DNA of 64,000 nucleotides from Rhodovulum strictum (GTDB taxonomy: Bacteria > Pseudomonadota > Alphaproteobacteria > Rhodobacterales > Rhodobacteraceae). Below the pieces are notes generated by a model. That model had not been told where the DNA came from and ran no database searches. It worked only from the letters and a program-made list of their open reading frames with translations. This document shows, one piece after another, positions 16,605 to 24,896 of the stretch. A program made the translations under genes and the position numbers. The stretch lies in NCBI RefSeq assembly GCF_009649175.1, contig NZ_WJPO01000021.1, positions 1 through 64,000 of the forward strand, in the 5' to 3' direction. Numbering within the stretch: the first letter of the stretch is position 1; each line of letters opens with the position of its first letter.

Positions 16605-16679
16605 AAGTCTTTGATATCTTGTTAGAAAATTTGGTTGCGGGGGTAGGATTTGAACCTACGACCTTCAGGTTATGAGCCT
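16605..16679 (-). repeat. Right attachment repeat: 3' end of initiator tRNA-fMet plus flank
   Basis: On the minus strand, 16679-16632 reads AGGCTCATAACCTGAAGGTC, then GTAGGTTCAAATCCTAC and CCCCGCAACCA, matching the 3' part of alphaproteobacterial initiator tRNA from the anticodon stem to CCA. The 5' half is absent. The flank AAGTCTTTGATA at 16605-16616 is shared with the left copy at 880. The T-stem is GTAGG/CCTAC here against ACAGG/CCTGT on the left: a compensatory difference that keeps pairing, so the two copies descend from different tRNA alleles or elements. Confidence 0.8.
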
Positions 16680-17155
16680 ATATCCAAGCGATTCCAATAA
16701 CTTAGAGAATACAGCCACTTAGCCAGCAACCCTTTGATATCGCGAAAATTCTGGCCCAGCATTCAGATGCATTCGCCGACATTCAACCGCAAACCGGGTA
16801 CGAAACCAGCATTCGCGGGTTGATGTGGTGTTGATGTAGCGCCAACCCTATCCTGCCCGACCTTGATCGCGAGATGTCCTCTTCGTTATGACTGCCTCTT
16901 CGACGCACCCGGCCTTCAGGTGCCAATCGAACGTGCGGCCTGGATGCGGTGCCGATTTGTCAAGACCGTCCATTCGAACTTGCTGCGGCCACAGAGTCCA
17001 TTGGGAAGGCCCAGCGGCCAAGCTTGGTGCATTGACGATGCGCGAGCACAATCCTCCTCAACGCAATCTCGGCAACGCATGGTGACTGCCCAAGTTTCGA
17101 TACTCCGCGGGTGGCAATCGCTTTAACCCCAGCACACTGACGTTTCGGCAATCCG
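16680..17155. other. Intergenic stretch with a second GTTGATGT repeat pair
   Basis: No convincing gene is seen between the right attachment repeat and the Gabija-like operon. The only structure noted is the pair of GTTGATGT direct repeats at 16819-16826 and 16830-16837, with the same 11-base period as at 820-838. Short open frames on both strands here lack ribosome-binding sites and family features. Confidence 0.5.
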
Positions 17156-18937
17156 TCATGCTTCTCCCTTGCTACGGCGCGACAGCTCGGCGACCCATGG
17201 CGAATGGTTGCCTTCCTGAAAGACGATCGCGAGTTCTTTGCGTGGACGGGTGACGCCGACATAGAAGAGCCGTCGGGCCTCGCGCAACGCCGCGGGAGAC
17301 TTTCTGTCGCGATGGGACGGGATGTCGTCCGCATTCATGCCGTAGAGGATGGCCGCGTCGAACTCACGCCCCTTGGCACTGTGCAATGTACTGAGGCTCA
17401 CGCGCCCGCTGCCCTCTGTTCGCCCTGCGAAGATGTTGAGGGGCATGTCCTTGTCTTGCGCGGGGTCCGTCTTCGAGATGAGTTCGGCCAGCACCTCCCA
17501 CTCGTGCTGTGGGTTGCGCGCCACCGCGCGCCAAGGTGGGAGCAACTCGCGCGAAAATCGCTGCAGCCAAGCGTGCGCGCTCTCGCCGGCGCCGACGCCG
17601 CTGTGCAGAAAGGAGATAAGCTGACGTGAGACGGTTTGCTCCTCAGCGTCGCTCGCGCGTCCACCGAACACCAGAGCGAGCGCTTGGCCGAGTAGCCGCG
17701 CATAAGGTGGGTCCGCATCGCGCCAGCCGCCCGCAACCCAAGCAGCGCAGTTCTCGACGAAGCGCGCCAAGCGCGAGCTACGCTTGATTAACGCGTTGCC
17801 ATTGGTGCGAACATACGGGATGGCTTTCTCGTCGAGCGCAGCGGCGATCTTGTCGCCAAGCCAAGCAGCGCGATATAGAATTGCGACTTCTTCATGGGGA
17901 TGGCGCTCAAGCAATTTCGGGAGGATCGTGGTCGCAATCGCACCTGCTTGGGCGTCATGTCCGCCTTTGACCTTCCAGAAGGCGAGATCGCCCTCCGGTG
18001 CACCGTCGGGTCCGCGATAGTCGCGCTCCTCGCCCAAGGCCCCTAGCGAGGCGCGGATAATCTTTGCACCCGAGCGATAATTAAACCGAAGTCGTACTGC
18101 GCGGACACCCGGTCGCGCGAGCAAGCTTTGCAAGAGTTCGGGGTTGGCGCCAGCGAAGCCATAGATCGACTGATCGGCGTCACCCACCGCGAACAACCGC
18201 ATACCGCCCTCGAAACAGAGCAGCAGCACCAACTCATGGAGCGCGTGGCCTAGATCCTGATACTCGTCGACAAAGATGATGGGGAAGCGGGCGCGTAGCG
18301 CTTCGCGGATCCAAGGACGCGACTGAATCATGCGAAAGGCAATCAGCGGCATATCGTCGAAGTCAATGAGGCCGCGGCGGCGCAGATCAGCCTCGTAAGC
18401 TTCGATGAAGGATGCGAGCTCGGGGTTTCGCGCGCGCCACGCCTGCAGCGTTCGATCGATATCGCACCGCCGCTTCTCCTCGGCGAAACGCCAGCGTTCA
18501 TGGGGATCGAACTGATCCCCGAACACCGCACGGTAGGCTGTCTCGACAGCTGTGCGCCGCTCGGCCGTGTCAGCCACGCGAAACTCGGGCGGTAGCAGCC
18601 CCGGAATGCAGCGCGCATAGGGCATGATCACCTGATTAAGAGCAAAACTGTGGACGGTTCCGATGAAGCAGCGGTCGCTTGTATGGATGCCAAGACGGGC
18701 GAGCCGAGTCTCAAGCTCAATCGCGCACTCATTGTTGTAGGTGATGCAGGCGACCCCGCGCGGGTCAACCACGTCCTCGACGAGCGCCCGTGCCATAGCG
18801 GTTGTAAGCGTCTTAGTCTTACCGCTTCCGGGGCCGGCCAGTACGACGCAGTGCCCACGCTCGCGAACCGCGATGCTTTGTTCAGGATTAAGGTCGAGCT
18901 CGGCCAGAGCCTCGACGAGTGCTCGTTGATTAGACAC
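17156..18937 (-). CDS. gajB: UvrD/Rep-like helicase, GajB-like
   Basis: This superfamily-1 helicase has Walker A LAGPGSGKTKTL, GTVHSFALNQ, the motif II stretch IIFVDEYQDLGHAL, AVGDADQSIYGFAGANPELL (III), LRFNYRSGAKII (IV), LSTLHSAKGREFDAAILYG (V) and RRLFYVGVTRPRKELAIVF (VI). All helicase motifs are present, so it should be active. GTG 18937 overlaps the end of the upstream nuclease gene by 8 bases; a TTG at 18949 is an alternative. An OLD/TOPRIM nuclease followed by a UvrD helicase is the Gabija anti-phage arrangement. At 593 residues it is somewhat longer than the best-known GajB. Confidence 0.8.
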   Translation of the reverse strand: MSNQRALVEALAELDLNPEQSIAVRERGHCVVLAGPGSGKTKTLTTAMARALVEDVVDPRGVACITYNNECAIELETRLARLGIHTSDRCFIGTVHSFALNQVIMPYARCIPGLLPPEFRVADTAERRTAVETAYRAVFGDQFDPHERWRFAEEKRRCDIDRTLQAWRARNPELASFIEAYEADLRRRGLIDFDDMPLIAFRMIQSRPWIREALRARFPIIFVDEYQDLGHALHELVLLLCFEGGMRLFAVGDADQSIYGFAGANPELLQSLLARPGVRAVRLRFNYRSGAKIIRASLGALGEERDYRGPDGAPEGDLAFWKVKGGHDAQAGAIATTILPKLLERHPHEEVAILYRAAWLGDKIAAALDEKAIPYVRTNGNALIKRSSRLARFVENCAAWVAGGWRDADPPYARLLGQALALVFGGRASDAEEQTVSRQLISFLHSGVGAGESAHAWLQRFSRELLPPWRAVARNPQHEWEVLAELISKTDPAQDKDMPLNIFAGRTEGSGRVSLSTLHSAKGREFDAAILYGMNADDIPSHRDRKSPAALREARRLFYVGVTRPRKELAIVFQEGNHSPWVAELSRRSKGEA

Positions 18938-20711
18938 GGTCGGCGACAAAGGCGATGGCGGCGGAAATATAGGGCGGCGGGGTGACCCCTAACGGCATTT
19001 TCTTCGCGAGTTTGGCGCTGAGGCGCCCTTTACCTATGTCCGCGATCATGGCGAGCAGATACGCGGGCTCGACCGGAGTTCCCGCTCGCCATGCAGCTAT
19101 CCTATCTGTCCGAGTCTTCCCGAATTTTTGCTCATTGAGGATGTCGAGCAAAGCGGTCCGTAGGCCGGGTGTTGCTGCCACCGCGATCTCGAAGGTCCGG
19201 TCGTTCAGAAAATAGCCGAACTTTGCCCAGGCGGCGCTGAAGGCTTCGAAATCAGACTTTTCCCAGTGTGCCCGGTCGTCCAACGTCAACTTTGGCTGGC
19301 CCGTAACAAAACAGAGGTCATCGTGTATGTCGAGCACGCGTGTCAGGCCGAGTGGCACCTTGGTCCCATCGAGCGGATCCCAGTCAGTGATGACGGCGAA
19401 CGGGAGTCCAAGGCTGACCGCGAGCTTAACATAGGGGCTGAAATTGACGCCCGCGACGTTGCAAACGGTGATACCGAGCCGGTCCAGGTTTCTACCGAGC
19501 GCGTCTGCGAAAACCGGGACCAATGCCTCCTCGGCATCACCCTCGACGAAGAGCACGCCACGCGCAAACAGAAGCTCCGAGCGAGTCGCAGTCAGGTAGC
19601 GCTCAATATCGTCGAGCTCGTCAGGCGTAACCGGCAGTTGAGCAAGTGAATAGGCACATGTGGCACCGGCCTGCGCGCGCAACTGAACGATAGAGCGGAG
19701 CGGAGCGACGGCTGCTAGAGTCGGTGAGTGGCTGGTGACGATCAGCGCCTGAGCCGGATCGCTCGCGTTGAATAGCTTGTCGAACACAGCGCGCTGCAGC
19801 TGCGGATGTAGATGGGCTTCCGGTTCCTCAATGCTCAGCAGCGAATAGTTTCGCTCGTTCTTGGCGCGGCGCCACGCGAACTCGGCGAGCTTCAAAGCAA
19901 TGAGTGCTACATTGGCCGAACCGAGACTGGCTTCCGACAACGTCCGCTTGCCACCGTCGATGTACATAGCGATCGCGCGAAACAGCCGAAGCGGATCAGC
20001 GGGCGCGAAACGGAGACGTGCGTCAATGTCATGGGCATTTCCGGCAAGATCGAGGATGCCTGAACGCAATGAAGCCTCCAGCGCCTGAATCGAAGGAAAG
20101 CCCTCGAGCTTCCGCGTCGCGGTTTCGAGATCGCTCGCAACGCCCTCGAGTTCAGCGCGATTAACGGCGGCAACCGCATCCTCGAGCAGAGGTCGGAGCG
20201 GTGATGCGCGCCACGACCCCAGTTGACCCTCGGCGTCACGCAAGGCGTCGAGAAGATCGATCGCGATCCGTCGGCGCACACGCGGTTGCACTGCACGGGC
20301 TTCATCGCCGCCGCCATAGACCAGAAACTCGCAGTCCTCACTCGATTGTGGCGCTCCCGCGACCTCCGCCTTCTTCCGGTAAACATAGCTCAAACGGGCG
20401 ACGGTCGGATCGGCCGCCGTACGAAAGTCTGTCAGCAACGCAACCAAGGCATCGTCATCGTCGAAAGCTGCGAAGTCGAGATGCACTTCGATCACCGGAT
20501 TGGCGGCGAGATCGCAGCCATCCCAGAAGTCGGTGAGCTTGAGTTGGCGCGCAGCATCAGGAAGGGTCGCATCGAGGACAAGTCGAACGGCGTACAGGAG
20601 GTTGCTCTTTCCCACGCGGTTTTCGCCTAATAGTACTACATTCCCCGCCAGCGGAATATCGATCGCCTGAAAATTACGGAAATTTCGAATACTCAACTTA
20701 GCCAGTCGCAC
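18930..20711 (-). CDS. gajA: OLD-family ATPase/TOPRIM nuclease, GajA-like
   Basis: This 593-residue protein begins MRLAKLSIRNFRNFQAIDIP with Walker A GENRVGKSN (G29-N37). The ABC signature region and Walker B LLSIEEPEAHLHPQLQ follow, then the H-loop VTSHSPTLA. The C-terminal TOPRIM domain has E390 in GVLFVEGDAEEALVPV and acidic residues in AVITDWDPLDG. This is the order of OLD-type nucleases and GajA, which nicks phage DNA when nucleotide levels drop. It is upstream of and overlapping gajB, and 22 bases downstream of a WYL regulator, forming one leftward operon. Confidence 0.85.
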   Translation of the reverse strand: MRLAKLSIRNFRNFQAIDIPLAGNVVLLGENRVGKSNLLYAVRLVLDATLPDAARQLKLTDFWDGCDLAANPVIEVHLDFAAFDDDDALVALLTDFRTAADPTVARLSYVYRKKAEVAGAPQSSEDCEFLVYGGGDEARAVQPRVRRRIAIDLLDALRDAEGQLGSWRASPLRPLLEDAVAAVNRAELEGVASDLETATRKLEGFPSIQALEASLRSGILDLAGNAHDIDARLRFAPADPLRLFRAIAMYIDGGKRTLSEASLGSANVALIALKLAEFAWRRAKNERNYSLLSIEEPEAHLHPQLQRAVFDKLFNASDPAQALIVTSHSPTLAAVAPLRSIVQLRAQAGATCAYSLAQLPVTPDELDDIERYLTATRSELLFARGVLFVEGDAEEALVPVFADALGRNLDRLGITVCNVAGVNFSPYVKLAVSLGLPFAVITDWDPLDGTKVPLGLTRVLDIHDDLCFVTGQPKLTLDDRAHWEKSDFEAFSAAWAKFGYFLNDRTFEIAVAATPGLRTALLDILNEQKFGKTRTDRIAAWRAGTPVEPAYLLAMIADIGKGRLSAKLAKKMPLGVTPPPYISAAIAFVADRV

Positions 20712-20732
20712 AAGTTTTCCTTTCTCCGAGCG

Positions 20733-21737
20733 TCATGGCAGCACCCCCAAATCCTCCCGCTGAAACCCATCCACCATCGCGCGCAGCGCTTCCGGCGCGA
20801 CCACCTCGACCTGATTCCCCCATTTGTACAGGTGCCAGACCATCTCGATCCAGCCTGAAGCGGTGAACTCGACGCGCAGGCTGCCGTCGGGTTCTTCGGT
20901 CAGCTGCTGGGTGGGGTGGAACTCGAACTCGCGCGCGACGGGCGCCGCGCTGGGCGTGAACCGCCAAGTGACAGGACCGAACTCCGCATCCGCATGGAAC
21001 GATCCGAACGCCTCGGCCGCGAAGGCATCGAGGTCGAAGTCGGGATCGCGGACGAAGGATTGCCCCGTGATCGTGGCCTCGACGATCCGGTCGAAGCGAA
21101 ACCGCCGATAGGCCCGTCCGTTGTCGATGTCACGAGCGATGAGATACTGCCGCGTGCCGAGCAGGAGACCATAGGGTTCGACCCTGCGCGGCTTGGGCGT
21201 GCCATCCTTCGCCCCCTTGTAGACCATCTCCAGCGAGAACGGCGCCTTGATGCCGGCAGCGATGTTGCCGAGGATCATCGGTGCAATCCGGATGCGGGGG
21301 CCTGGACGACAGGCGAAGCCTTGCGCCTCGAGGAGCGCGCCCGCATCCGCTTCCGCACGCCGGGCATGCGACGATGGCATCAGGGCGAGCAGCCTGTCGC
21401 GCAGCGCCGTCAAAGCCTTCGCGTCAAGGTCGGCCCCGTCGCGCTGCGCGCGGCGGATGCTCATGTCCAGTGCTGCGAGTTCGCTGTCACGGATGCCCTG
21501 CATGCGGACCAGCGTGGTGTCGCCGAGCTTCCACCAGCGGCGACGCTCTCGATCCGTGGTGTATCTGACACTCGGGAACGCCATCTCGAGGCCGCGGATC
21601 ATGCGCTGGGCCGTGCGCTGATTGACCCTGAACTCCTCGACGACATCGGCCAGGCTGATCCCCTGGTGGCGGGCGGCCGCCATCTCGGCAAGGCGGATCA
21701 GATCAAGACTCTTCTCGAAGGCCATCGGCGCGCCCAT
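20733..21737 (-). CDS. HTH-WYL domain transcriptional regulator
   Basis: This 334-residue protein has an N-terminal winged helix (ISLADVVEEFRVNQRTAQRM, then IRGLEMAF) and a C-terminal WYL domain (RRVEPYGLLLGTRQYLIARD, NGRAYRRFRFDRI) with a WCX-like tail. WYL proteins sense ligands, possibly nucleic acid or nucleotides, and frequently control defence operons. It is first in the leftward operon with gajA and gajB, so it most likely regulates them. An alternative start is ATG 21725. Confidence 0.88.
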   Translation of the reverse strand: MGAPMAFEKSLDLIRLAEMAAARHQGISLADVVEEFRVNQRTAQRMIRGLEMAFPSVRYTTDRERRRWWKLGDTTLVRMQGIRDSELAALDMSIRRAQRDGADLDAKALTALRDRLLALMPSSHARRAEADAGALLEAQGFACRPGPRIRIAPMILGNIAAGIKAPFSLEMVYKGAKDGTPKPRRVEPYGLLLGTRQYLIARDIDNGRAYRRFRFDRIVEATITGQSFVRDPDFDLDAFAAEAFGSFHADAEFGPVTWRFTPSAAPVAREFEFHPTQQLTEEPDGSLRVEFTASGWIEMVWHLYKWGNQVEVVAPEALRAMVDGFQREDLGVLP

Positions 21738-21849
21738 CCACGGCAGGTTCTGACAGGGAGGCTAGGTCATAATAAACCGGAGCGCGAGTCGTTTGACGAT
21801 TCGACTCCCATAAATCGCAACGGCGGCGCTCTTGATGACAACAAGCACC

Positions 21850-21886
21850 CCCACACCCGGCCCCCATCGGGCTTTCAAGGTGTGGG
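21850..21886 (+). repeat. Inverted repeat in leader of the 21907 gene
   Basis: CCCACACC at 21850-21857 pairs with GGTGTGGG at 21879-21886, enclosing a smaller CCCG/CGGG stem. It ends 20 bases before ATG 21907 and could be an operator or an RNA hairpin in the leader. Confidence 0.35.
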
Positions 21887-21906
21887 TCCAAGAGAATGGA
21901 GCGCAC

Positions 21907-22512
21907 ATGAAGCTGCCACAAAGAGAGTTCTTCACCGTTCACGAGGTCGCCGCGCGCTGGGGCTGCACCATCGCCGACATCGCAGGCTGGTCCGCCACCG
22001 GGAACATCGACATCGTCACCGGGATCCCGCCGGCCAGCTGCGGGGAACGGATCGTCGCGGGCGAGGTGATCGTCTCGGCCTTCGACATCCTGCCGATGTT
22101 CCGCCGGTGCGGGACCGGGCCACAATACTCCCGGGTTCGTCGCGTCCGAACCAGGGGCGAGACCGAATGGCTGCTGATCACGGACCCGGTCGACGGGATG
22201 GAGGTATCGGTCGCCGACCTTCTGATCGCCGGGCCGCAGGTCCAGCGCTTCGAGGAGAAGAACCAGCTGTTCCCGCGCGTGAGCGGCGGCACCGGCTCGG
22301 TCTCGCCCTATGATTGGGAGGGCATGCTGCAGGCTCTCACGCTCCGTATTCACGAGAATGGCCTGCCCGCCTCGCAGGGCGAGCTTGTGGCCGAAATGCA
22401 GGAATGGTTCGTGGCGCAGTCGGAGGGCGGGGAGGTGCCGGACGAGCGCTCGATCCGCCGCCGGATCACACCGGTCTGGCGCGGGCTCACAAGGGCACCC
22501 GCGAAGACCTGA
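21907..22512 (+). CDS. Hypothetical protein with HTH-like N terminus
   Basis: This 201-residue protein starts at ATG 21907 (MKLPQREFFTVHEVAARWGC). Residues 8-35 (FFTVHEVAARWGCTIADIAG) resemble an excisionase/MerR-type helix-turn-helix. The C-terminal part (YDWEGMLQALTLRIHENGLP, PDERSIRRRITPVWRGL) is also helical and could be a second DNA-contacting unit. The middle has no known domain. It faces the integrase at 22527 tail to tail. It could be a regulator of the prophage edge or host-side cargo; no firm function. Confidence 0.55.
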   Translation: MKLPQREFFTVHEVAARWGCTIADIAGWSATGNIDIVTGIPPASCGERIVAGEVIVSAFDILPMFRRCGTGPQYSRVRRVRTRGETEWLLITDPVDGMEVSVADLLIAGPQVQRFEEKNQLFPRVSGGTGSVSPYDWEGMLQALTLRIHENGLPASQGELVAEMQEWFVAQSEGGEVPDERSIRRRITPVWRGLTRAPAKT

Positions 22513-22526
22513 CGGCCCGGCTACTC

Positions 22527-23786
22527 TCAGGCAGATTTCCGATCAGCTTCCTGATCATGCACGATCTTCAGCCGTGGTCGCACCGCGCTGGCCACGGCGT
22601 CCAGCCCGGCGCGCAGGGGCGCATCAAGAAGATGCGCGTAGCGCTGGGTGGTCTGCATCTGGGTGTGCCCCAGCAGCTTGCCGATCATCTCGAGCGAAGC
22701 CCCGCCGCTGACCAGCAGCGAGGCGAAGGTGTGCCGCAGGTCATGGATGCGGACATCCTTGATCTGCGCCGCCTTCTGGATCCTGATCCAGAAGCGGCGG
22801 ATTTCCTTGACGGGCTGCCCCGGCACATCGCCGGGAAAGAGCCACGGGCTGCCCTTCAGCACGAGCAGCTGGCGCTGCCGGACGATCGCAGCAACATCCT
22901 CCGAGATCGGCACGCGATGGACCTTGCGCTGCTTGGTGGTCGAGGCGGGCTTCGACCAGACGCCCAGCTCCAGATTGAACTGCTCGAAGCGCGCCTGGCG
23001 CACTTCCCCTACACGCGCGCCCGTAAGCATGCAGATCCGGATGATGCCGGCAGCGCGCTGATCGGGGTCGGCGTCCAGCGCGGCAGCGAGCCGGTCGATC
23101 TCGTCCTTGTTCAGGAACCGCTCGCGCGGGTTCTCGATGCGCCGATGGAAGCCGTTGGCGGGGTTGTCAGGGCGCATCCCCCACTCGATGGCGAGGTTGA
23201 ACATCTTGCGCAGGGCTTCGCCTACGCGGTTGGCGCGCACGGGTGTGGGCTTATGGGGTTGCAGCTTGCGGGCCCGGTTGTTGGGCTTGGCCTTGTGGGG
23301 CCGCGCCCTACCCTCGGCGATCTTGGCCAGCAGCTTCTCGACATCGGCCTTCGTGATCTCGGCGACCAGCTTCCTGCCCCAGTGCGGCGCGACCAGCTTG
23401 GTCATCATGGATTTCTGATCGGCAGCATTCAGTTCCGCGAGCCGCGAGACATGCTCCCTGATGTAACGGTCGATCAGATCCTGCACGCGGGGCGCGGCTC
23501 GGATCTGGTCACGTTCGGCGAGTGGGTCGCGGCCAAGATCGACATCGCGCCGCAATTCCCGCGCGCGGTCGCGCGCGGCCGTCACCGTCCATTCCGGCCA
23601 GCGTGCAAATGTCATACGCCGCTGCCGTCCGGCAAAGCGGTAGTCGAAGGTGAAGGCGCGCCCACCGCCGCGATAGACGCAGACCGCGAAGCCCCGGATA
23701 TCGTCATCGAAGATCTGGTAATCACGCCCCTCGGCAGGAATGGCGTCGCGCAGCACCTTCTCGGTCAGACGAACCCGTTTCGGCAT
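22527..23786 (-). CDS. int: P4-type tyrosine integrase with DUF4102 N terminus (prophage)
   Basis: This 419-residue integrase starts at ATG 23786 behind GGAGGTGCC. The N terminus (MPKRVRLTEKVLRDA, IFDDDIRGFAVCVYRGGGRA, QRRMTFARWPEWTV) is the DUF4102 domain typical of P4-like integrases. The catalytic domain shows LTGARVGEVRQARFEQF (Arg), IHDLRHTFASLLVSGGAS (HxxR) and LLGHTQMQTTQRYAHL (H, Tyr). It marks the left part of the prophage. Its attachment core was not found; the partner site should lie beyond the right edge. Confidence 0.93.
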   Translation of the reverse strand: MPKRVRLTEKVLRDAIPAEGRDYQIFDDDIRGFAVCVYRGGGRAFTFDYRFAGRQRRMTFARWPEWTVTAARDRARELRRDVDLGRDPLAERDQIRAAPRVQDLIDRYIREHVSRLAELNAADQKSMMTKLVAPHWGRKLVAEITKADVEKLLAKIAEGRARPHKAKPNNRARKLQPHKPTPVRANRVGEALRKMFNLAIEWGMRPDNPANGFHRRIENPRERFLNKDEIDRLAAALDADPDQRAAGIIRICMLTGARVGEVRQARFEQFNLELGVWSKPASTTKQRKVHRVPISEDVAAIVRQRQLLVLKGSPWLFPGDVPGQPVKEIRRFWIRIQKAAQIKDVRIHDLRHTFASLLVSGGASLEMIGKLLGHTQMQTTQRYAHLLDAPLRAGLDAVASAVRPRLKIVHDQEADRKSA

Positions 23787-23857
23787 CGAGGCACCTCCTT
23801 TCCCTGTCCATGACGCGTAGATTCGCGGCACAGGCAAGGTAATCCTCGCGCCCGACC

Positions 23858-24291
23858 GGCAGGGTGGCGCTGACCGGCAATGGCTCCGCCCCACCGTGCC
23901 ACCCCTTGTTTCATTGGGGTTTCGCGGCGGCGCCCCCAAGCCTGGCCGGATCGATGGCGTGGCCTTAAGCGGGGCAGCGTGGCACGATAAGGCCTTTCAT
24001 GAAAATTCCCGTTTGAAATCAGAGACCGGCACGGAAACCGGCATGTCACTGCCGGCCATTGCCACCCTTGCCACCCCTGAATGCGCCTGAACGTGGGCCA
24101 GCATCGCCGATTGTCCGCGAAATCGATGGATTCGGCTCCTGGCCTGGTCCGGGCACCCGGCAAAGGCGCAACTTCCCAATGCGACCGCTCCGCTGCACCG
24201 CAGCAAGAAAATCGCCAAAGCCAATAAAACAAGGGGTGGCACGGGGTCCGGCAGGTCACTGCCGGTCACTGCCGGTCAGTGCCACCCTGCC
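23858..24291. repeat. Nested long inverted repeats between integrase and early operon
   Basis: The outer arms are 23858-23879 and 24270-24291 (22 bases, one mismatch; GGCAGGGTGGCGCTGACCGG). The inner arms are 23894-23911 and 24227-24244 (18 bases, perfect; CCGTGCCACCCCTTGTTT), and similarity continues weakly inward. The 10-base unit GTCACTGCCG is also tandem at 24255-24283, with one copy at 24045. This 574-base gene-free stretch could be an operator array, an origin, or part of the attachment region. No gene is seen in it. Confidence 0.65.
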
Positions 24292-24360
24292 ACCCCGAGG
24301 CCTGTGCTTCTGCTGGGAAACCACGTTCGCCCGCTCCGGGCGACAATCGGGAGAGAGCAG

Positions 24361-24621
24361 ATGACACATCCTGAAGGGAGTACCGTCGCGCCTGGCACCC
24401 CGGGCGGCACGCTGTTGCAAGGCTGGATCAGCCGCACAGACCTCGCGCGCGAACTTGGCGTCTGCGAGGAAACGCTTCGTCGCTGGGCAGACGCAAGGCG
24501 CGGCCCGCCTTTCGTGAAGGCCGGCAGGAAGATCCTCTATCGGCGCACAACCGTCCTCGAATGGCTGGAGAAGCAGGAGGATGCGGCGCCCCGCCGCGCC
24601 CGCGCCGGAGGCCGGCGATGA
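24361..24621 (+). CDS. AlpA-like small HTH regulator
   Basis: This 86-residue protein contains ISRTDLARELGVCEETLRRW, GPPFVKAGRKILYRRTTVLE and WLEKQE, the classic AlpA/excisionase helix-turn-helix plus wing. These proteins act as excisionases or early activators in prophages. It is the first gene of the rightward early operon, directly after the nested inverted repeats that may be its target. It overlaps the next gene by 4 bases (ATGA). Confidence 0.8.
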   Translation: MTHPEGSTVAPGTPGGTLLQGWISRTDLARELGVCEETLRRWADARRGPPFVKAGRKILYRRTTVLEWLEKQEDAAPRRARAGGRR

Positions 24622-24896
24622 CCTCGCATCTCTCTGGCACGTGCGCCCCCACCGACAGCCAGCGAGCCTGGCCCGCGGCACGCATCGCCGAGGCGCGCGC
24701 CGTCATCGCCGACGTTGCGCATCACTCGGACCACCTGGTCCGGCTCGCTTGCAATGTGCTGAGCGCGCATGGCGAGACCGAGGCCGAGCGTCGCGACGCC
24801 CGCGCCCTCCTGTTCGTGATCGAGGCCCGCTGCCCGGCTAGGCATCGCCGTGCCCATCGCGCCGACCACGATGATGCGCCGGAGGTGCGCCGATGA
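24618..24896 (+). CDS. Hypothetical early phage protein
   Basis: This 92-residue protein is predicted helical (AARIAEARAVIADVAHHSDH, LVRLACNVLSAHGETEAERR). No domain is recognised. It overlaps both the AlpA-like gene and the VRR-NUC gene by 4 bases, so it is translationally coupled in the early operon. A role in replication or lysogeny control is only a guess from position. Confidence 0.6.
   Translation: MTSHLSGTCAPTDSQRAWPAARIAEARAVIADVAHHSDHLVRLACNVLSAHGETEAERRDARALLFVIEARCPARHRRAHRADHDDAPEVRR

Larger units (their letters stand above)
880..16679. mobile_element. Tail-less, capsid-encoding phage satellite (cf-PICI-like)
   Basis: This 15.7 kb element is bounded by direct repeats of the tRNA-fMet 3' end (880-949 and 16605-16679). 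Gene order is a GIY-YIG-like gene, integrase, two regulators, P4-type primase/helicase, iterons, cos-like site, terS, terL, restriction cargo, portal, protease-capsid fusion, gpW-like protein and DUF2190 protein. Tail, tape-measure, lysis and host-range genes are all absent. That gene content and size match capsid-forming phage-inducible chromosomal islands, which make their own small heads and take tails from a helper phage. A prophage that lost its tail genes is the alternative. Against it, every frame looks intact and no tail remnants are seen. Confidence 0.7.

Noticed and set aside
880-16679. Complete prophage
   Set aside because: No tail, tape measure, lysis or host-range genes between the attachment repeats.
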